Source of the DNA: Verrucomicrobiota bacterium
GTDB taxonomy: Bacteria; Verrucomicrobiota; Kiritimatiellia; UBA8416; JABMPJ01
Direction: 5' to 3'
Length of the DNA: 41,049 bases
Assembly: GCA_018648805.1 (NCBI GenBank)
Contig: JABGQM010000039.1
Location: 1-41,049 of the forward strand
A program made the translations under genes and the position numbers. The notes under the pieces are model-generated. The model was not told where the DNA came from and did no database searches. It saw nothing but the letters and a program-made list of their open reading frames with translations. This document shows positions 20,182 through 29,811 of the stretch, one piece after another. Each line of letters opens with the position of its first letter. Position 1 is the stretch's first letter.

Positions 20182-20196
20182 GTCGGTAGCTATCGA
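20182..20196. repeat. Dispersed GTCGGTAGCTATCGA repeat
   Basis: GTCGGTAGCTATCGA at 20182-20196 matches GTCGGTAGCTGTCGA at 15245-15259 with one difference. Both lie just upstream of, or at the start of, genes for exported proteins. They look like copies of a dispersed intergenic repeat rather than coding sequence. This supports placing the start of the following gene at 20254. Confidence 0.45.
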
Positions 20197-20253
20197 CTGC
20201 AGTCGAAAAGGGTGGCAAGGTTGCCGCCCGTAACAAATAGGCGAGGGACACAG

Positions 20254-23200
20254 ATGAAGAAGAAACCTACCACGATCGCGGCGCTGGGCGCCCTCACGGC
20301 AGTTATGCTGCTTTCAACACTCTCCGTTCACGCGGGCGAGCTGCGTTTTAGCCGCCATCTGGGCGATGGCATGGTGCTGCAGCGCGACAAGCCGCTGACG
20401 ATCAGCGGCCTTGCCGACAAGGGGGCACAGGTTACCATCGCCTTCGCCGGCCAGGAGAAATCCGCCAAGGCTGGAGATGGCGGCACCTGGTCCGTCACCC
20501 TCGATGCGGTGCCTGTCAATGCCACCCCCCAACGGTTGTTGGCCTCTTCTTCAATCGGCAATCTCAAGTCGGCAATCGGCAATGTTCTCGTTGGCGATGT
20601 CTTCCTCTTTGCGCGGCAGACCAGCGTGGATATCAGGCTGGGCCGTGATGCCGCCGGTAAGAAGGCAGTGGCGAAAACGAACCCGCTCTTCCGCGCCATC
20701 TCCATCAAGACGATACCTGCGGCCACCCCGCAGAGCGATCTGTCCGAAGCATCGACGTCCGGTTGGACCGTGGTCGACAAGGACGCCGCGCTGCAGATGT
20801 CGGCCGCCGCCTACTATATGGGGCGTGACCTCGCCGCCGACGCTAAGGTCCCGGTCGGCATCATCGACCTAAACCTGGGTTCCGCGTTCCCCAACAGTTG
20901 GCTAAGCAGGGCTGTACTTGAGGAAACAAGTAAGTTCTACGACGACAAGGAAGTGGCGTCACAGGTCACGATGTATGATGAGAAGCTCGAGGCAGAGGTC
21001 AAAGGGGTACCCTTCAAGAAGGCCAAAGTAGCACCTTCCAATACCGTCTTTGAGACACTGTTTCCATGTGGTGGCTACAATGCCGTATTGAATCCGCTCA
21101 AAGGACTCACGCTCAAGGCGGCTCTCATACAGCTGGGCAACGATTATCCCTACATGATCTACGCTGACATTCTCGCAAGCGACGATCCGTTTAGTCGCCC
21201 TCAACTCAACACGGCCTATGTCGAGACCTACAACATCCGCAAGGTAGGCTTTCGCATGGAGTCCAAGACCACCCCGCGTATCGCGCGCGAATGGCGTAAG
21301 ACGCTGGGTGAGACTGAACTGCCGATGGGACTTATTGTACCGCCGGGATCGGATCTTAACACGCTCGGCCAGCACCATCGTGAAATGCGCGAACTGCAGC
21401 GGCGCGTGGCAGAGGACACTCCTAATGTAGGCATCATTCTGCCCGGCTCCGCGAATACCCCTTTCAGTGCACAGCCCGCCGATGAGGCCCTGCTGGCACA
21501 ACGTGCTCTGAGCTGGGTGCAGGGCGCTGTTTATGAGCGGGCCGATACTCCGGCAACGGGAGCAGATTTTGCAAAGGTAGACCTCGATTTCAATGAGGCC
21601 ACACTTCACTTCAAAGAGGGAACGGCCAGAGGCCTGAAGGCCATCGGCAATGCACTCGACTATTTCGAAGTCGCGGGTGTCGAAGGCGACTACTCGCCGG
21701 CCAAGGCACGCATAGATGGCGAAACGATCCAGCTGGAGAGCGACACGGTCAATCGCATCATGCGTGTGCGTTATAATTGGAACAAGCGCCCCAACCAGGA
21801 ACTGGTTAACGCCGCGGGTCTCCCGGCCATTCCTTTCCGCAGTGAGAAACTCCCCTACCACTGGTTTGTCACAAACGCCGACGATGATCTGCCTGTAGAA
21901 TATTCTACGCCTGCCAACGAGTGGCCACAGAGTGATGTGACCCTTATCAATGGTCAGCTCCAGACCCACGGCTACGGCAACTTCACAGGGTGGCTTGGTC
22001 CTATCGGTGTGAAAACAGGTCCTTTCGGACCCAACATGGGCGTGCGCGAGGTAGCCAAAGGATCCCCTGCCGCCGGCCTCATCTTTGAGGATGACATCCT
22101 CTACAGCGCCAACGGCAACATGCTGGGCGATAAGGCATGGGAAGTGATGGGGGCGGCCATTACTGAAAGCGAGACAAAACAGGCGAACGGCAAGCTGGTT
22201 CTAGGCTTACGAAGGGGTTCCCAGAACATGGACGTCGAGATCACTCTCGAGGTCATGGGAACATACAGCGCCACAGCACCGTATGACTGTCTGAAGACTG
22301 AGAAGATTGTAGATCAGCTTGAAGAATGGCTGCTCTCAAAAGGAGCAGGCGCCGGCTTCCTCAATAGCGACGCGATCTACATGCTGGCTACAGGCGACCC
22401 CGAGCTTCAAGGGTATGTCCGCAGGTGCGTTTACAACATCATCGGGCGCAAAGACCCGAACCGTCCGATCGACACAAAGCGTGAAGGCAAGAGCTGGCAC
22501 AATTCTGCCGAGGCCTTTCTGCTAGGCGAATACTACATGGCCACAGGAGACAAGAACGTGCTCCCCCACCTGAAGCACGCCTGCGCCCGTCTAGCCGCGA
22601 CGCAGCATCCGGAGTTTGGCGGCTGGCGCCAGAACTTCCCGGGCGGAGCGCACTATGGCCTGATCCCCAATGCCGGCCTGCCAGGTGTCATGGGGATGTA
22701 CTTCGCCGATAAAGCCGGTATCGACATTGACCAGGCTGCCTACGCGAAGAGCGTCGCCCACTATTCTACAGGAAAGGCAGAGACGGGTTTCCTGATCTAT
22801 GGTCTTGGCAAGTGCCAGCGCGAGGTCCCCAAGCCGTTTGATCCTGATGTGATGGCCAGTGGCATGATGGACTCATTCAACGGCGGTCTCTCGGCGGCCG
22901 CCATCCTGATGCGCTTCGTCGAGAATCATCGTGCGGCGCACCTCAGTTCCATGATCAGCGCCTACTCTTTCAACAATACGTTTGGCGGCCACGGCGGCAA
23001 CTTCTGGAACAATTTCTGGACGCCGCTTGGCGCGCATCAGCACAGCAAGAAAGCCTACATTCACTTCTGGAAGGGCCACCGCTGGTACCGCGAGTGCAGC
23101 CGGATGTTTGATGGCAGCCTCATCGGCGGCGGCAATAGGATCAGTGCAGGATACGGCGTCGCGCTCGTTGCCCCGCGCCAACGCATTCAGATCGTTGGAG

Positions 23201-24171
23201 CACCACCGTCCCCATTTGCTGCTGATGCACCCGAGGCCATCAAGCAGGCAGTTGAACTATACGCGAAGCGGGATTATGCCGGTTGCGAGAAGCTTGTGAG
23301 TGAGTTGATCGCCGGCGGGGGTGTCGGCAAAGACGACATGCCCACCGTTGACTATCTCGCTCGCGCCGCACGCGAAATACAGGAGAGCATCAGCGCTGAT
23401 CTTGCGCGCATGAAGAAGCTCGCCGAAGCAGGCAATCCGGCTGAGGCTCGATCATTCATCCCGGGACTGAAGGGCATCATGGCCGCTGGCGATACGCGCC
23501 TCGCCGAGATTGAGAAGGTGATTGCCTCTGCAAAGCCTGGGCAGATCACCAAGGTTGCAGTCAAAGCAGCAGAGCCAGAGGCTAAAAATGCAGCTGACCT
23601 AGCCAAGATGGCGGCAAAGAAGGCAGAGGTGATTGAAGTGCCCCGCGACTGGGGGCGTCTGGTCATGGAAGCCCCCACAGACGGTCAGCGGAAGGGAAAT
23701 ATGGCGCCTGTCATCTCTCAGCCTGAGCAGGCCAACGTGTGGAAGATCAACGTGGTTGAAGATCTGGCGCAGGCTCCCGAGGGCTGGGCGAGTCCCACGT
23801 TCAACGACTCAGAGTGGAAAGAGACCACGCTTCCCGTCTCCTGGAGGATGTATCATACCGCACTTCTACGCACGACGTTCACTGTGAAAGACAAGACGGC
23901 CTATGACGGCCTGCGCCTTTACGCATGGGTCTTCCGGCAGCAGGGAATCGAGATCTACCTGAATGGCGAGAATATCGGCAAGGTCAACAACATCGAGAAG
24001 AAGACCGGCGATATCACGAACGAATTCAAGGAGTCTGCCATGAAGTATCTCAAGAACGGTGAGAACACGCTTGCCGTTACGACACGCCACAACTGGCGCT
24101 GGGGGATGCTGTTCATGAGGGTCTACAACGACGGTTTCGACTTCAACCTCGATGCGCGGGTTAAGGAGTAG
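20254..24171 (+). CDS. Secreted giant protein: inactive SASA-like domain, PDZ, DUF6288-like toroid, C-terminal beta domain
   Basis: A 1305-residue exported protein. The signal peptide is MKKKPTTIAALGALTAVMLL and ends VHAG. Residues 27-560 follow the SASA layout (GMVLQRDKP, GDVFLF, VRYNW, GLPAIPFRS), but the nucleophile block SGQSNM reads ARQTSV at 120-125 and the WYQGESN-type block reads IQLGNDY, so the domain is probably catalytically dead. Residues about 579-625 form a PDZ domain (GVREVAKGSPAAGLIFEDDI). Residues 625-990 are a helical toroid matching DUF6288 proteins. A helical linker leads to a jelly-roll-like domain from about 1160. GAGGG at 20243-20247 sets the ATG; the frame upstream contains only repeat DNA. 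A binding or scaffold role on glycans is inferred. Confidence 0.8.
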   Translation: MKKKPTTIAALGALTAVMLLSTLSVHAGELRFSRHLGDGMVLQRDKPLTISGLADKGAQVTIAFAGQEKSAKAGDGGTWSVTLDAVPVNATPQRLLASSSIGNLKSAIGNVLVGDVFLFARQTSVDIRLGRDAAGKKAVAKTNPLFRAISIKTIPAATPQSDLSEASTSGWTVVDKDAALQMSAAAYYMGRDLAADAKVPVGIIDLNLGSAFPNSWLSRAVLEETSKFYDDKEVASQVTMYDEKLEAEVKGVPFKKAKVAPSNTVFETLFPCGGYNAVLNPLKGLTLKAALIQLGNDYPYMIYADILASDDPFSRPQLNTAYVETYNIRKVGFRMESKTTPRIAREWRKTLGETELPMGLIVPPGSDLNTLGQHHREMRELQRRVAEDTPNVGIILPGSANTPFSAQPADEALLAQRALSWVQGAVYERADTPATGADFAKVDLDFNEATLHFKEGTARGLKAIGNALDYFEVAGVEGDYSPAKARIDGETIQLESDTVNRIMRVRYNWNKRPNQELVNAAGLPAIPFRSEKLPYHWFVTNADDDLPVEYSTPANEWPQSDVTLINGQLQTHGYGNFTGWLGPIGVKTGPFGPNMGVREVAKGSPAAGLIFEDDILYSANGNMLGDKAWEVMGAAITESETKQANGKLVLGLRRGSQNMDVEITLEVMGTYSATAPYDCLKTEKIVDQLEEWLLSKGAGAGFLNSDAIYMLATGDPELQGYVRRCVYNIIGRKDPNRPIDTKREGKSWHNSAEAFLLGEYYMATGDKNVLPHLKHACARLAATQHPEFGGWRQNFPGGAHYGLIPNAGLPGVMGMYFADKAGIDIDQAAYAKSVAHYSTGKAETGFLIYGLGKCQREVPKPFDPDVMASGMMDSFNGGLSAAAILMRFVENHRAAHLSSMISAYSFNNTFGGHGGNFWNNFWTPLGAHQHSKKAYIHFWKGHRWYRECSRMFDGSLIGGGNRISAGYGVALVAPRQRIQIVGAPPSPFAADAPEAIKQAVELYAKRDYAGCEKLVSELIAGGGVGKDDMPTVDYLARAAREIQESISADLARMKKLAEAGNPAEARSFIPGLKGIMAAGDTRLAEIEKVIASAKPGQITKVAVKAAEPEAKNAADLAKMAAKKAEVIEVPRDWGRLVMEAPTDGQRKGNMAPVISQPEQANVWKINVVEDLAQAPEGWASPTFNDSEWKETTLPVSWRMYHTALLRTTFTVKDKTAYDGLRLYAWVFRQQGIEIYLNGENIGKVNNIEKKTGDITNEFKESAMKYLKNGENTLAVTTRHNWRWGMLFMRVYNDGFDFNLDARVKE

Positions 24172-24211
24172 GGGGTCGGTCTACTAACCTGGGTTATTCA
24201 CCCGCAAAGAG

Positions 24212-24240
24212 GTCGCCACCCCGCTTGTCGGGGTGGTGGC
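24212..24240. terminator. Strong GC-rich hairpin between the DUF6288 and GH4 genes
   Basis: GTCGCCACCCCG (24212-24223) pairs with CGGGGTGGTGGC (24229-24240) around the loop CTTGT, giving 12 pairs with two G-T wobbles. No run of T follows on the plus strand, so it is not a classic intrinsic terminator. It may still slow transcription or protect the 3' end of the upstream message. It separates the secreted giant protein from the GH4 gene. Confidence 0.5.
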
Positions 24241-24291
24241 GAGATGCTATCGAAAAGTTGATGAATAGATCAGACTAAAGAGGAAAACGTT

Positions 24292-25629
24292 ATGCCGAAG
24301 ATTACATTCATGGGTGCCGGAAGTACGGTTTTTGCGAAGAATGTCTTGAATGACTGCATGCTCAGCCCCGCGCTGCATGATGCCGAGATCGCATTGTATG
24401 ATATTGACGCCGCGCGCCTCGCCGATTCCAAGAAGATGATTTCGCACCTGAACAAGAACAGCAACAAGGGGCGCGCCACGATTACCGCGCACCACGGCGT
24501 GAAAGCACGCAAAGCGGCACTGCGCGGCGCCACCTATGTGGTGAACGCCATTCAGGTGGGCGGGTATGATCCCTGCACGATTACGGACTTTGAGATCCCC
24601 AAGAAGTACGGTCTGCGACAGACGATTGCCGACACGCTGGGGATCGGCGGCATCTTCCGTTCGCTGCGTACCATTCCCGTCATGCTGGATTTTGCTCAGG
24701 ATATGGAACGCGTCTGCCCTGATGCCTGGTTCCTGAATTACACCAACCCCATGAGTGTGCTCACCGGCGCCATGTTGCGCGGTTCAGATATCAGGACCGT
24801 GGGGTTGTGCCACTCGGTGCAAGGCTGCGCTAACTGGCTGCTGCGCCATATGGAAATGAAGGATGAGGTGAAGGACCTGCAATGGAAGATCGCCGGCATC
24901 AACCATATGAGCTGGCTGTTGGAGATTACCGACGGCGGGAAGGATCTCTATCCGGAGATCAAGAAACGTGCGCGTGCGCACCTCGCCAAAGCCCGCAAGA
25001 AAGGCGCCGCGAAGGGCTGTGATATGGTGCGCTTGGAGCTGATGCTCAAGCTCGGCTACTACATTACCGAGTCCAGTGAGCACAACGCCGAGTACACGCC
25101 CTGGTGGATCAAGAGTCGTTACCCGGAATTGATCGAAGAGTTCAATATTCCGCTGGATGAATACCCGCGCCGCTGCATCAGTCAAATTGAGAGCTGGAAG
25201 AAGCTCCGCAAGGAGTTGGTCGGCAACAGCAAGCTGAAGCAGAACCGTACCGGCGAGTATGGCTCCTACATCATGGAAGCGATGGAGACCGGTGTGCCGA
25301 TCTCGATCGGCGGCAACGTCCTGAACCATGGTTCCATTCCGAACCTGCCCTCCGAGGCGGTGGTTGAGGTGCCGTGCCTGGTCGATCGGAGTGGTGTGCA
25401 GGCGACGCATGTCGGGCGACTGCCTGAAATCTGCGCGGCAGTGAATCGCACCAACATCAACGTGCATCTACTCACGCTGCAAGCGGCTTTCGAGCGCAAG
25501 AAGGAAGCGATCTATCACGCCGCCATGATGGATCCGCATACGGCGGCCGAACTCTCCATCGACGACATCGTCAAGATGTGCAACGAGATGATCAAGGCGC
25601 ACGGGGAATGGTTGCCGAAGTATAGGTGA
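24292..25629 (+). CDS. GH4 family NAD-dependent glycosidase (alpha-galactosidase/alpha-galacturonidase type)
   Basis: A 445-residue cytoplasmic enzyme of glycoside hydrolase family 4. These enzymes split glycosidic bonds by a redox-elimination mechanism using NAD and a divalent metal. The N-terminal dinucleotide motif is GAGSTVFAKN; NYTNP lies at residues 149-153, Cys173-His174 in LCHS and His205 in GINHMSW, which fit the known metal-site Cys and His. Length is normal. AGAGGAAA before the ATG is a fair ribosome-binding site. There is no signal peptide, so it acts on imported oligosaccharide or galacturonide. The sequence looks like the MelA or alpha-galacturonidase branch rather than the phospho-glycosidase branch, but the substrate is not certain. 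It appears monocistronic, with a strong hairpin upstream and a 152-base gap downstream. Confidence 0.92.
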   Translation: MPKITFMGAGSTVFAKNVLNDCMLSPALHDAEIALYDIDAARLADSKKMISHLNKNSNKGRATITAHHGVKARKAALRGATYVVNAIQVGGYDPCTITDFEIPKKYGLRQTIADTLGIGGIFRSLRTIPVMLDFAQDMERVCPDAWFLNYTNPMSVLTGAMLRGSDIRTVGLCHSVQGCANWLLRHMEMKDEVKDLQWKIAGINHMSWLLEITDGGKDLYPEIKKRARAHLAKARKKGAAKGCDMVRLELMLKLGYYITESSEHNAEYTPWWIKSRYPELIEEFNIPLDEYPRRCISQIESWKKLRKELVGNSKLKQNRTGEYGSYIMEAMETGVPISIGGNVLNHGSIPNLPSEAVVEVPCLVDRSGVQATHVGRLPEICAAVNRTNINVHLLTLQAAFERKKEAIYHAAMMDPHTAAELSIDDIVKMCNEMIKAHGEWLPKYR

Positions 25630-25740
25630 GGCGCCTGATTGTGCGCAGCCACGACGTCAGTTTCGGGCCGTGGTGATTGATTCAAGAAGGCTGTGGCAGT
25701 GGCACAGAAGTGAGTTTCAGGAAGTGAGAGAGTAGAGGCC

Positions 25741-25758
25741 GGTCAGATCGGTCAGATC
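25741..25758. repeat. GGTCAGATC direct tandem duplication
   Basis: GGTCAGATC occurs twice head to tail just before the SASA gene at 25782. The words CCGACCGATCAG near 20090 are related in inverted sense. This may be a dispersed intergenic repeat or a paired binding site; the sequence alone does not decide. Confidence 0.4.
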
Positions 25759-25781
25759 AACCAAACGAGGGGACGACGAAC

Positions 25782-28757
25782 ATGAGCAGAAAACGTAGTA
25801 TGATCGTGGCGCTTTGCGCCTTTACGGCAGCCTTACTGCTGACACCCGCGGCAGAGGCGGCCGGTGCGCCAGCCGTCGCCGCCAGCCCTGCGTTGGCCAT
25901 CCAACTCGGTGCGCCATTCCGTGATAACGCGATTCTGCAGCGTGACATGGACGTGCCGGTCTGGGGCTGGAGCGAGCCCGGCACCAGGGTGACCGTTGAA
26001 TTCGGTGGTCAGAAGGTAAGCACCACAGCCGGCAAGGATGGCAAGTGGGTGGCTAAGCTCGGCAAGCTGAAGGCCAGCTTCGAGCCTGCGCAGATGGTGA
26101 TCACTGAGAGCAGCGGCAAGAGCGTCACGCTCAAGAACATCCTGGTGGGTGAGGTCTGGATGGCCTCCGGGCAGTCCAACATGCAGTGGTCCTGCACCAA
26201 GAGTTCCTGTAACAAGCTGACGGCCATGCTGAGGGCCGCGTGCGAAGCCCAAGGCATCTCGGTCAACCCCATCCGTGAGTTCCGGGTTCAGGGCCTGACC
26301 TCGCAGCTGCATCCGATCGAGAAGGCCGACGGCGCCTGGCGCGATGGCGACTACCTGAACTACAGCGCGATCGCCTTCGCTTTTGCCGAGAAGCTCTACC
26401 GTGAGCTCAATGTCCCTATCGCGATTCTGAACTGCTCGTTCAGCCAGACTCCGATCGAGGCGTGGGTGCCGCGCGAAGGATGGGCGACCGCTGAAGACGA
26501 CTGGTCGAAGGCGATCAACCTGAAATGCCTGCAGAGCGATCCCCGTACACCGGAGCACAAGGAGGCATGGGGCGCCTTCTACACCTCACTCGAGGATCAG
26601 ATCGCGGCGACTGAAGCGGCGCTCAAGAAGGGCGAAACGCCCAAGGATATCGGCGCGCCAGTGCCGGGCAACTTCGCCGGAAACCGTGACGCCAACTGGC
26701 TCTTCAACGGTCAGCTCAATCCGGTCATTCCCTATGCCATTCGGGGTGCCATCTGGAACCAGGGCTACGCCAACATGGGCAAAGGGATATCCTACTACAA
26801 CAACCTGCACAGCCTGATCCGCGGCTGGCGCATTGTCTGGGACGAGCCGGACCTGCCGGTCTACTTCCACCAGTTCTACACTCCGGCTAAGACCGTGCCG
26901 CCGCCGAGCATCGGCAGCACCGCCGAGATGCGACTGGGTACCGCGATGGCGCGCGACATTCCCAACGCCGGCATGGCCAGCCAGATCGATATCAGCGGCG
27001 GCATCCACTACAGCAACAAGGCTGTGCCGGGGCGTCGCCTGGCGCTGCACGCGCTGAAGAACCAGTATGGCCAGAAGATCGTGGCTGAAGGCCCGATGTT
27101 CGAGTCGTACGAAGTCGAGGGCGACAAGGTCATCGTTGAGTTCGACAACGCCAAGGGCGGGCTGGTTGTGGCCGACACCGCGTTCAATCGCTCCCGGGAG
27201 GAAGGGGCTACAGGTTTTGCTGACCCCACAGTCATCCCGAACGGCGAAGAGAAGGTTGAGCTCTTCTGGCTGTGTGGCGAAGACCGCGTCTGGCACCCCG
27301 CCACATGCAAGATCGATGGCGATGAAGTGATTGTGACCTCCAAGGCCGTGAAGAAGCCGCGCGGCGTCTCGTACGCCTCCGGCGGCGTTGCCTTTAATCC
27401 CGCTCTCTACAACACGGCCCTGCTGCCGATGACCCCGTTCATCCAGTACGACAACAAGATGGTCACCCAGTCCACCTGGCCGGACGAGAAGCTGAAGATT
27501 GCGGGCGAGACCATCGATCCTTCGACGGTCGGCAAGCTCTACGAGTTCCGCAAGATGCCTATCCTGAGCGTACAGTTCAGGGACAACGCGGTCTTCCAGG
27601 CGGATAAGCCGGTCAAGATCTGGGGCGCGACCCGGAACTTCGGTGAGTGGAAGAGCAACGATGAAGAGGGCGACTGCCAGGTCCACGTCGAATTTGGCAA
27701 GATCAAGAAGACAATCCCCGTCGAAGAAGGCATGGCCGAATGGTCGGTCACGCTTCCGCCCATGAAAGCGGATGGTAAGGCCTACACCCTCAAGGTCAGC
27801 TTCACCATCGATGGCGAGCTGGCGCACGAGCGCGTGGTCAAGGGTATCATGTTTGGCGATGTCTGGTATGTCGCGGCGCCTGCCGGCATCAAGGCTCCCG
27901 CCAAGGGTCAGACGAAGGACGGCGAGAAGGTCGTCATGGACGAGTCGGACGGCCCCATTGTGCGCATGATCCAGAACCAGTCGAAGCGCGGTGGTAAGGC
28001 TGGGGCGAGTCGCTACAGCGTCTGCGTCTCGCGAACGCCGCTCAACCGCTTTGCCTCCTTCTGGAAGCCGGCCAGTGGAGCTGCCAAGGAAATCGGGGAT
28101 GCCATTGCCGCCAAGACAAAACGGCCGGTGGGTATCATCTGGATGCAGACCAAGGTCAGCGGCCCGAAAGGGGAGCGGCGCGACAGCACCACGATCAGCG
28201 AGTGGATGGCCCCGTCGTTCCTGAAGGATGCGCCCAGTATGATGGATGACTACAAGTCCGTTGGCAGTCAGTATCGGGACAACCCCAGCTACCTCGAGAA
28301 TGTCCGCCGCTACATCGGTGACTGGAAGGGCTTTTGGAATGACTACATTCCAGAAATGATCGACACCAAGGCGGTACCCGAAGGTGCGGCATGGGGCGCA
28401 AGCTGGGGCAGCTATCCCTCGCCGAAGCCTGACATCGGCGACTCGAAGGCGACCTACGTCTATAACGTCTACGTGCACTCCTTTACGCCGGCGGCGTTGA
28501 AGGGCGTGATCTTCCTGACAAGCGAATCCATGGTCAAGGAGGCCGGGGGCGCGAACTTCGGGCCCGAGATGACCGCGCTGGCCAAGAGCTTCAAATCACG
28601 ATTCGGCGACCAGGATGCCGAGTTCATCTACACGATCCCGAGCAAGACGCTTGCCCCGAAGATCACGACTCCGGCGGCCATCGCCGGCAAGAGCACCGCC
28701 GTCGAGATCGGTGCCTGGTCCGACGTCGCCAAGGTGATTGAAGCGGCCATCAAGTAG
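25782..28757 (+). CDS. Secreted tandem SASA protein, second copy lacking the nucleophile
   Basis: A 991-residue exported protein. The signal peptide has the hydrophobic core IVALCAFTAALLL and ends AEA near residue 26. Domain 1 (about residues 36-585) is a sialate O-acetylesterase: PFRDNAILQRDMDVPVWGW, catalytic SGQSNM with Ser132, IWNQGYAN at 324-331 and GIHYSNK with His409, so it is probably active. Domain 2 (about residues 590-985) repeats the same order (VQFRDNAVFQADKPVKIWG, then GDVWYV), but AAPAG stands where SGQSNM should be, so the serine is gone. The protein is about twice the usual length. GAGGGGAC precedes the ATG. The second copy may be a binding or dimer-like partner of the first; that is inference. 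Confidence 0.88.
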   Translation: MSRKRSMIVALCAFTAALLLTPAAEAAGAPAVAASPALAIQLGAPFRDNAILQRDMDVPVWGWSEPGTRVTVEFGGQKVSTTAGKDGKWVAKLGKLKASFEPAQMVITESSGKSVTLKNILVGEVWMASGQSNMQWSCTKSSCNKLTAMLRAACEAQGISVNPIREFRVQGLTSQLHPIEKADGAWRDGDYLNYSAIAFAFAEKLYRELNVPIAILNCSFSQTPIEAWVPREGWATAEDDWSKAINLKCLQSDPRTPEHKEAWGAFYTSLEDQIAATEAALKKGETPKDIGAPVPGNFAGNRDANWLFNGQLNPVIPYAIRGAIWNQGYANMGKGISYYNNLHSLIRGWRIVWDEPDLPVYFHQFYTPAKTVPPPSIGSTAEMRLGTAMARDIPNAGMASQIDISGGIHYSNKAVPGRRLALHALKNQYGQKIVAEGPMFESYEVEGDKVIVEFDNAKGGLVVADTAFNRSREEGATGFADPTVIPNGEEKVELFWLCGEDRVWHPATCKIDGDEVIVTSKAVKKPRGVSYASGGVAFNPALYNTALLPMTPFIQYDNKMVTQSTWPDEKLKIAGETIDPSTVGKLYEFRKMPILSVQFRDNAVFQADKPVKIWGATRNFGEWKSNDEEGDCQVHVEFGKIKKTIPVEEGMAEWSVTLPPMKADGKAYTLKVSFTIDGELAHERVVKGIMFGDVWYVAAPAGIKAPAKGQTKDGEKVVMDESDGPIVRMIQNQSKRGGKAGASRYSVCVSRTPLNRFASFWKPASGAAKEIGDAIAAKTKRPVGIIWMQTKVSGPKGERRDSTTISEWMAPSFLKDAPSMMDDYKSVGSQYRDNPSYLENVRRYIGDWKGFWNDYIPEMIDTKAVPEGAAWGASWGSYPSPKPDIGDSKATYVYNVYVHSFTPAALKGVIFLTSESMVKEAGGANFGPEMTALAKSFKSRFGDQDAEFIYTIPSKTLAPKITTPAAIAGKSTAVEIGAWSDVAKVIEAAIK

Positions 28758-28819
28758 CAGGCCCAAGAGCCTAGTGCGCTTGAGAGTGACAGGGATGCAG
28801 AGAGGGATGGAGGCATCAC

Positions 28820-29749
28820 ATGAGCGACCCCACCAACAAACAGCGGCTGCAGACCCTTCTGGACGGTGGCATCCCCGATGCCCCGCCTCACTGGGAGCTG
28901 GTTTTCCAGATCCAGGAGCCCTTTTTCGGTATGCCGCACCGTAGCACGGTGCGAAACGCACCCTACGGGTCTGAGGAGCAGAAGAAACTGGCCCTCTGGC
29001 AGTATGACTTCGAGGTCTACGAGCGCTGCGTGGAGGAGCTGGGCTGGGCGGCTATCCCGGGCAGCTACAATCCGGAAGAGCTTGCGTTCCGCAAGGAGAA
29101 GATTGGCGACCGGGCCCTGGTGGTCGGATTCGAGGGGGAAGGGGTCTTCTGGATGCCGTCGGGTGAGAAGATGGTTGATTTTGCGGTGCGGCTCTATGAG
29201 CAGCCGGATGACATCCAGGCTGAGGGGCGCCGAAAGTGCGATGCGGCCAAGGAGCTCTTTCGCCGGCATGCCGACGCAGGCGCCGACCTGCTGCTGGGAA
29301 CGTGGGACATGGGTTTCAACACCCAGCCCTTCGTCTCTCCCGCGCAGTTCGAAGAGATCGTGGTGCCCTACATGACCGAGCTGGTGGACTACGTGCACAA
29401 CCTTGGCGTCAAACTGATGATTCACAGTGACGGCTGCCTGACCCCGATCCTGGAGCAGATCCATAAGACCGGGATCGACGGCTACCAGTCGGTGGACCCC
29501 CAGGGCTTCATGGATATCCAGACCGTGCGCGAGCAGTATCCCGACTGGCTTCTGATGGGCAATGTCGCGTGCAATATGCTGCAGGACACGGACGAAGACA
29601 AAATCCGTGAGTCCGTGCAATACTGCATGCAGCACGGTGGCATCGGTAAGCCCTACATCTTCTCGACCTCCAACTGCATTTTTAACGGCATGCCTGTGGA
29701 TAGCTACAAGACCATGCTGGATGAGTATCAGCGGCTGTGTGCCGACTGA
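28820..29749 (+). CDS. URO-D family protein (methyltransferase/decarboxylase-like), copy 1
   Basis: A 309-residue cytoplasmic protein of the uroporphyrinogen-decarboxylase/MtaA superfamily. In known members the barrel either decarboxylates uroporphyrinogen or moves methyl groups between corrinoids and thiols. The metal-ligand block, H-x-C in MtaA, here reads HSDGC (His202 to Cys206), and a later Cys lies in STSNCIF, so a changed metal site is possible. The Arg-rich N-terminal motif of haem-pathway URO-D is not evident, and haem synthesis is unlikely. GGAGG sits about seven bases before the ATG. An SGNH hydrolase and a GH130 gene follow closely, suggesting a sugar-related or demethylation role. 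The stop codon lies inside a dispersed repeat. Confidence 0.8.
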   Translation: MSDPTNKQRLQTLLDGGIPDAPPHWELVFQIQEPFFGMPHRSTVRNAPYGSEEQKKLALWQYDFEVYERCVEELGWAAIPGSYNPEELAFRKEKIGDRALVVGFEGEGVFWMPSGEKMVDFAVRLYEQPDDIQAEGRRKCDAAKELFRRHADAGADLLLGTWDMGFNTQPFVSPAQFEEIVVPYMTELVDYVHNLGVKLMIHSDGCLTPILEQIHKTGIDGYQSVDPQGFMDIQTVREQYPDWLLMGNVACNMLQDTDEDKIRESVQYCMQHGGIGKPYIFSTSNCIFNGMPVDSYKTMLDEYQRLCAD

Positions 29750-29773
29750 CTATACGCTTCGCTCGTCGACGTC
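29742..29773. repeat. Dispersed repeat copy A (CGCTTCGCTCGTCGACGTC)
   Basis: CCGACTGACTA followed by TA and CGCTTCGCTCGTCGACGTC. The same word without the extra TA occurs at 35018-35047. It begins inside the last codons of the URO-D gene and supplies its TGA stop, so the gene end has been formed by the repeat or is part of it. Confidence 0.7.
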
Positions 29774-29811
29774 GGAGGATCACGCCGAGCTGAGCAAGAA
29801 AGGACACGATA

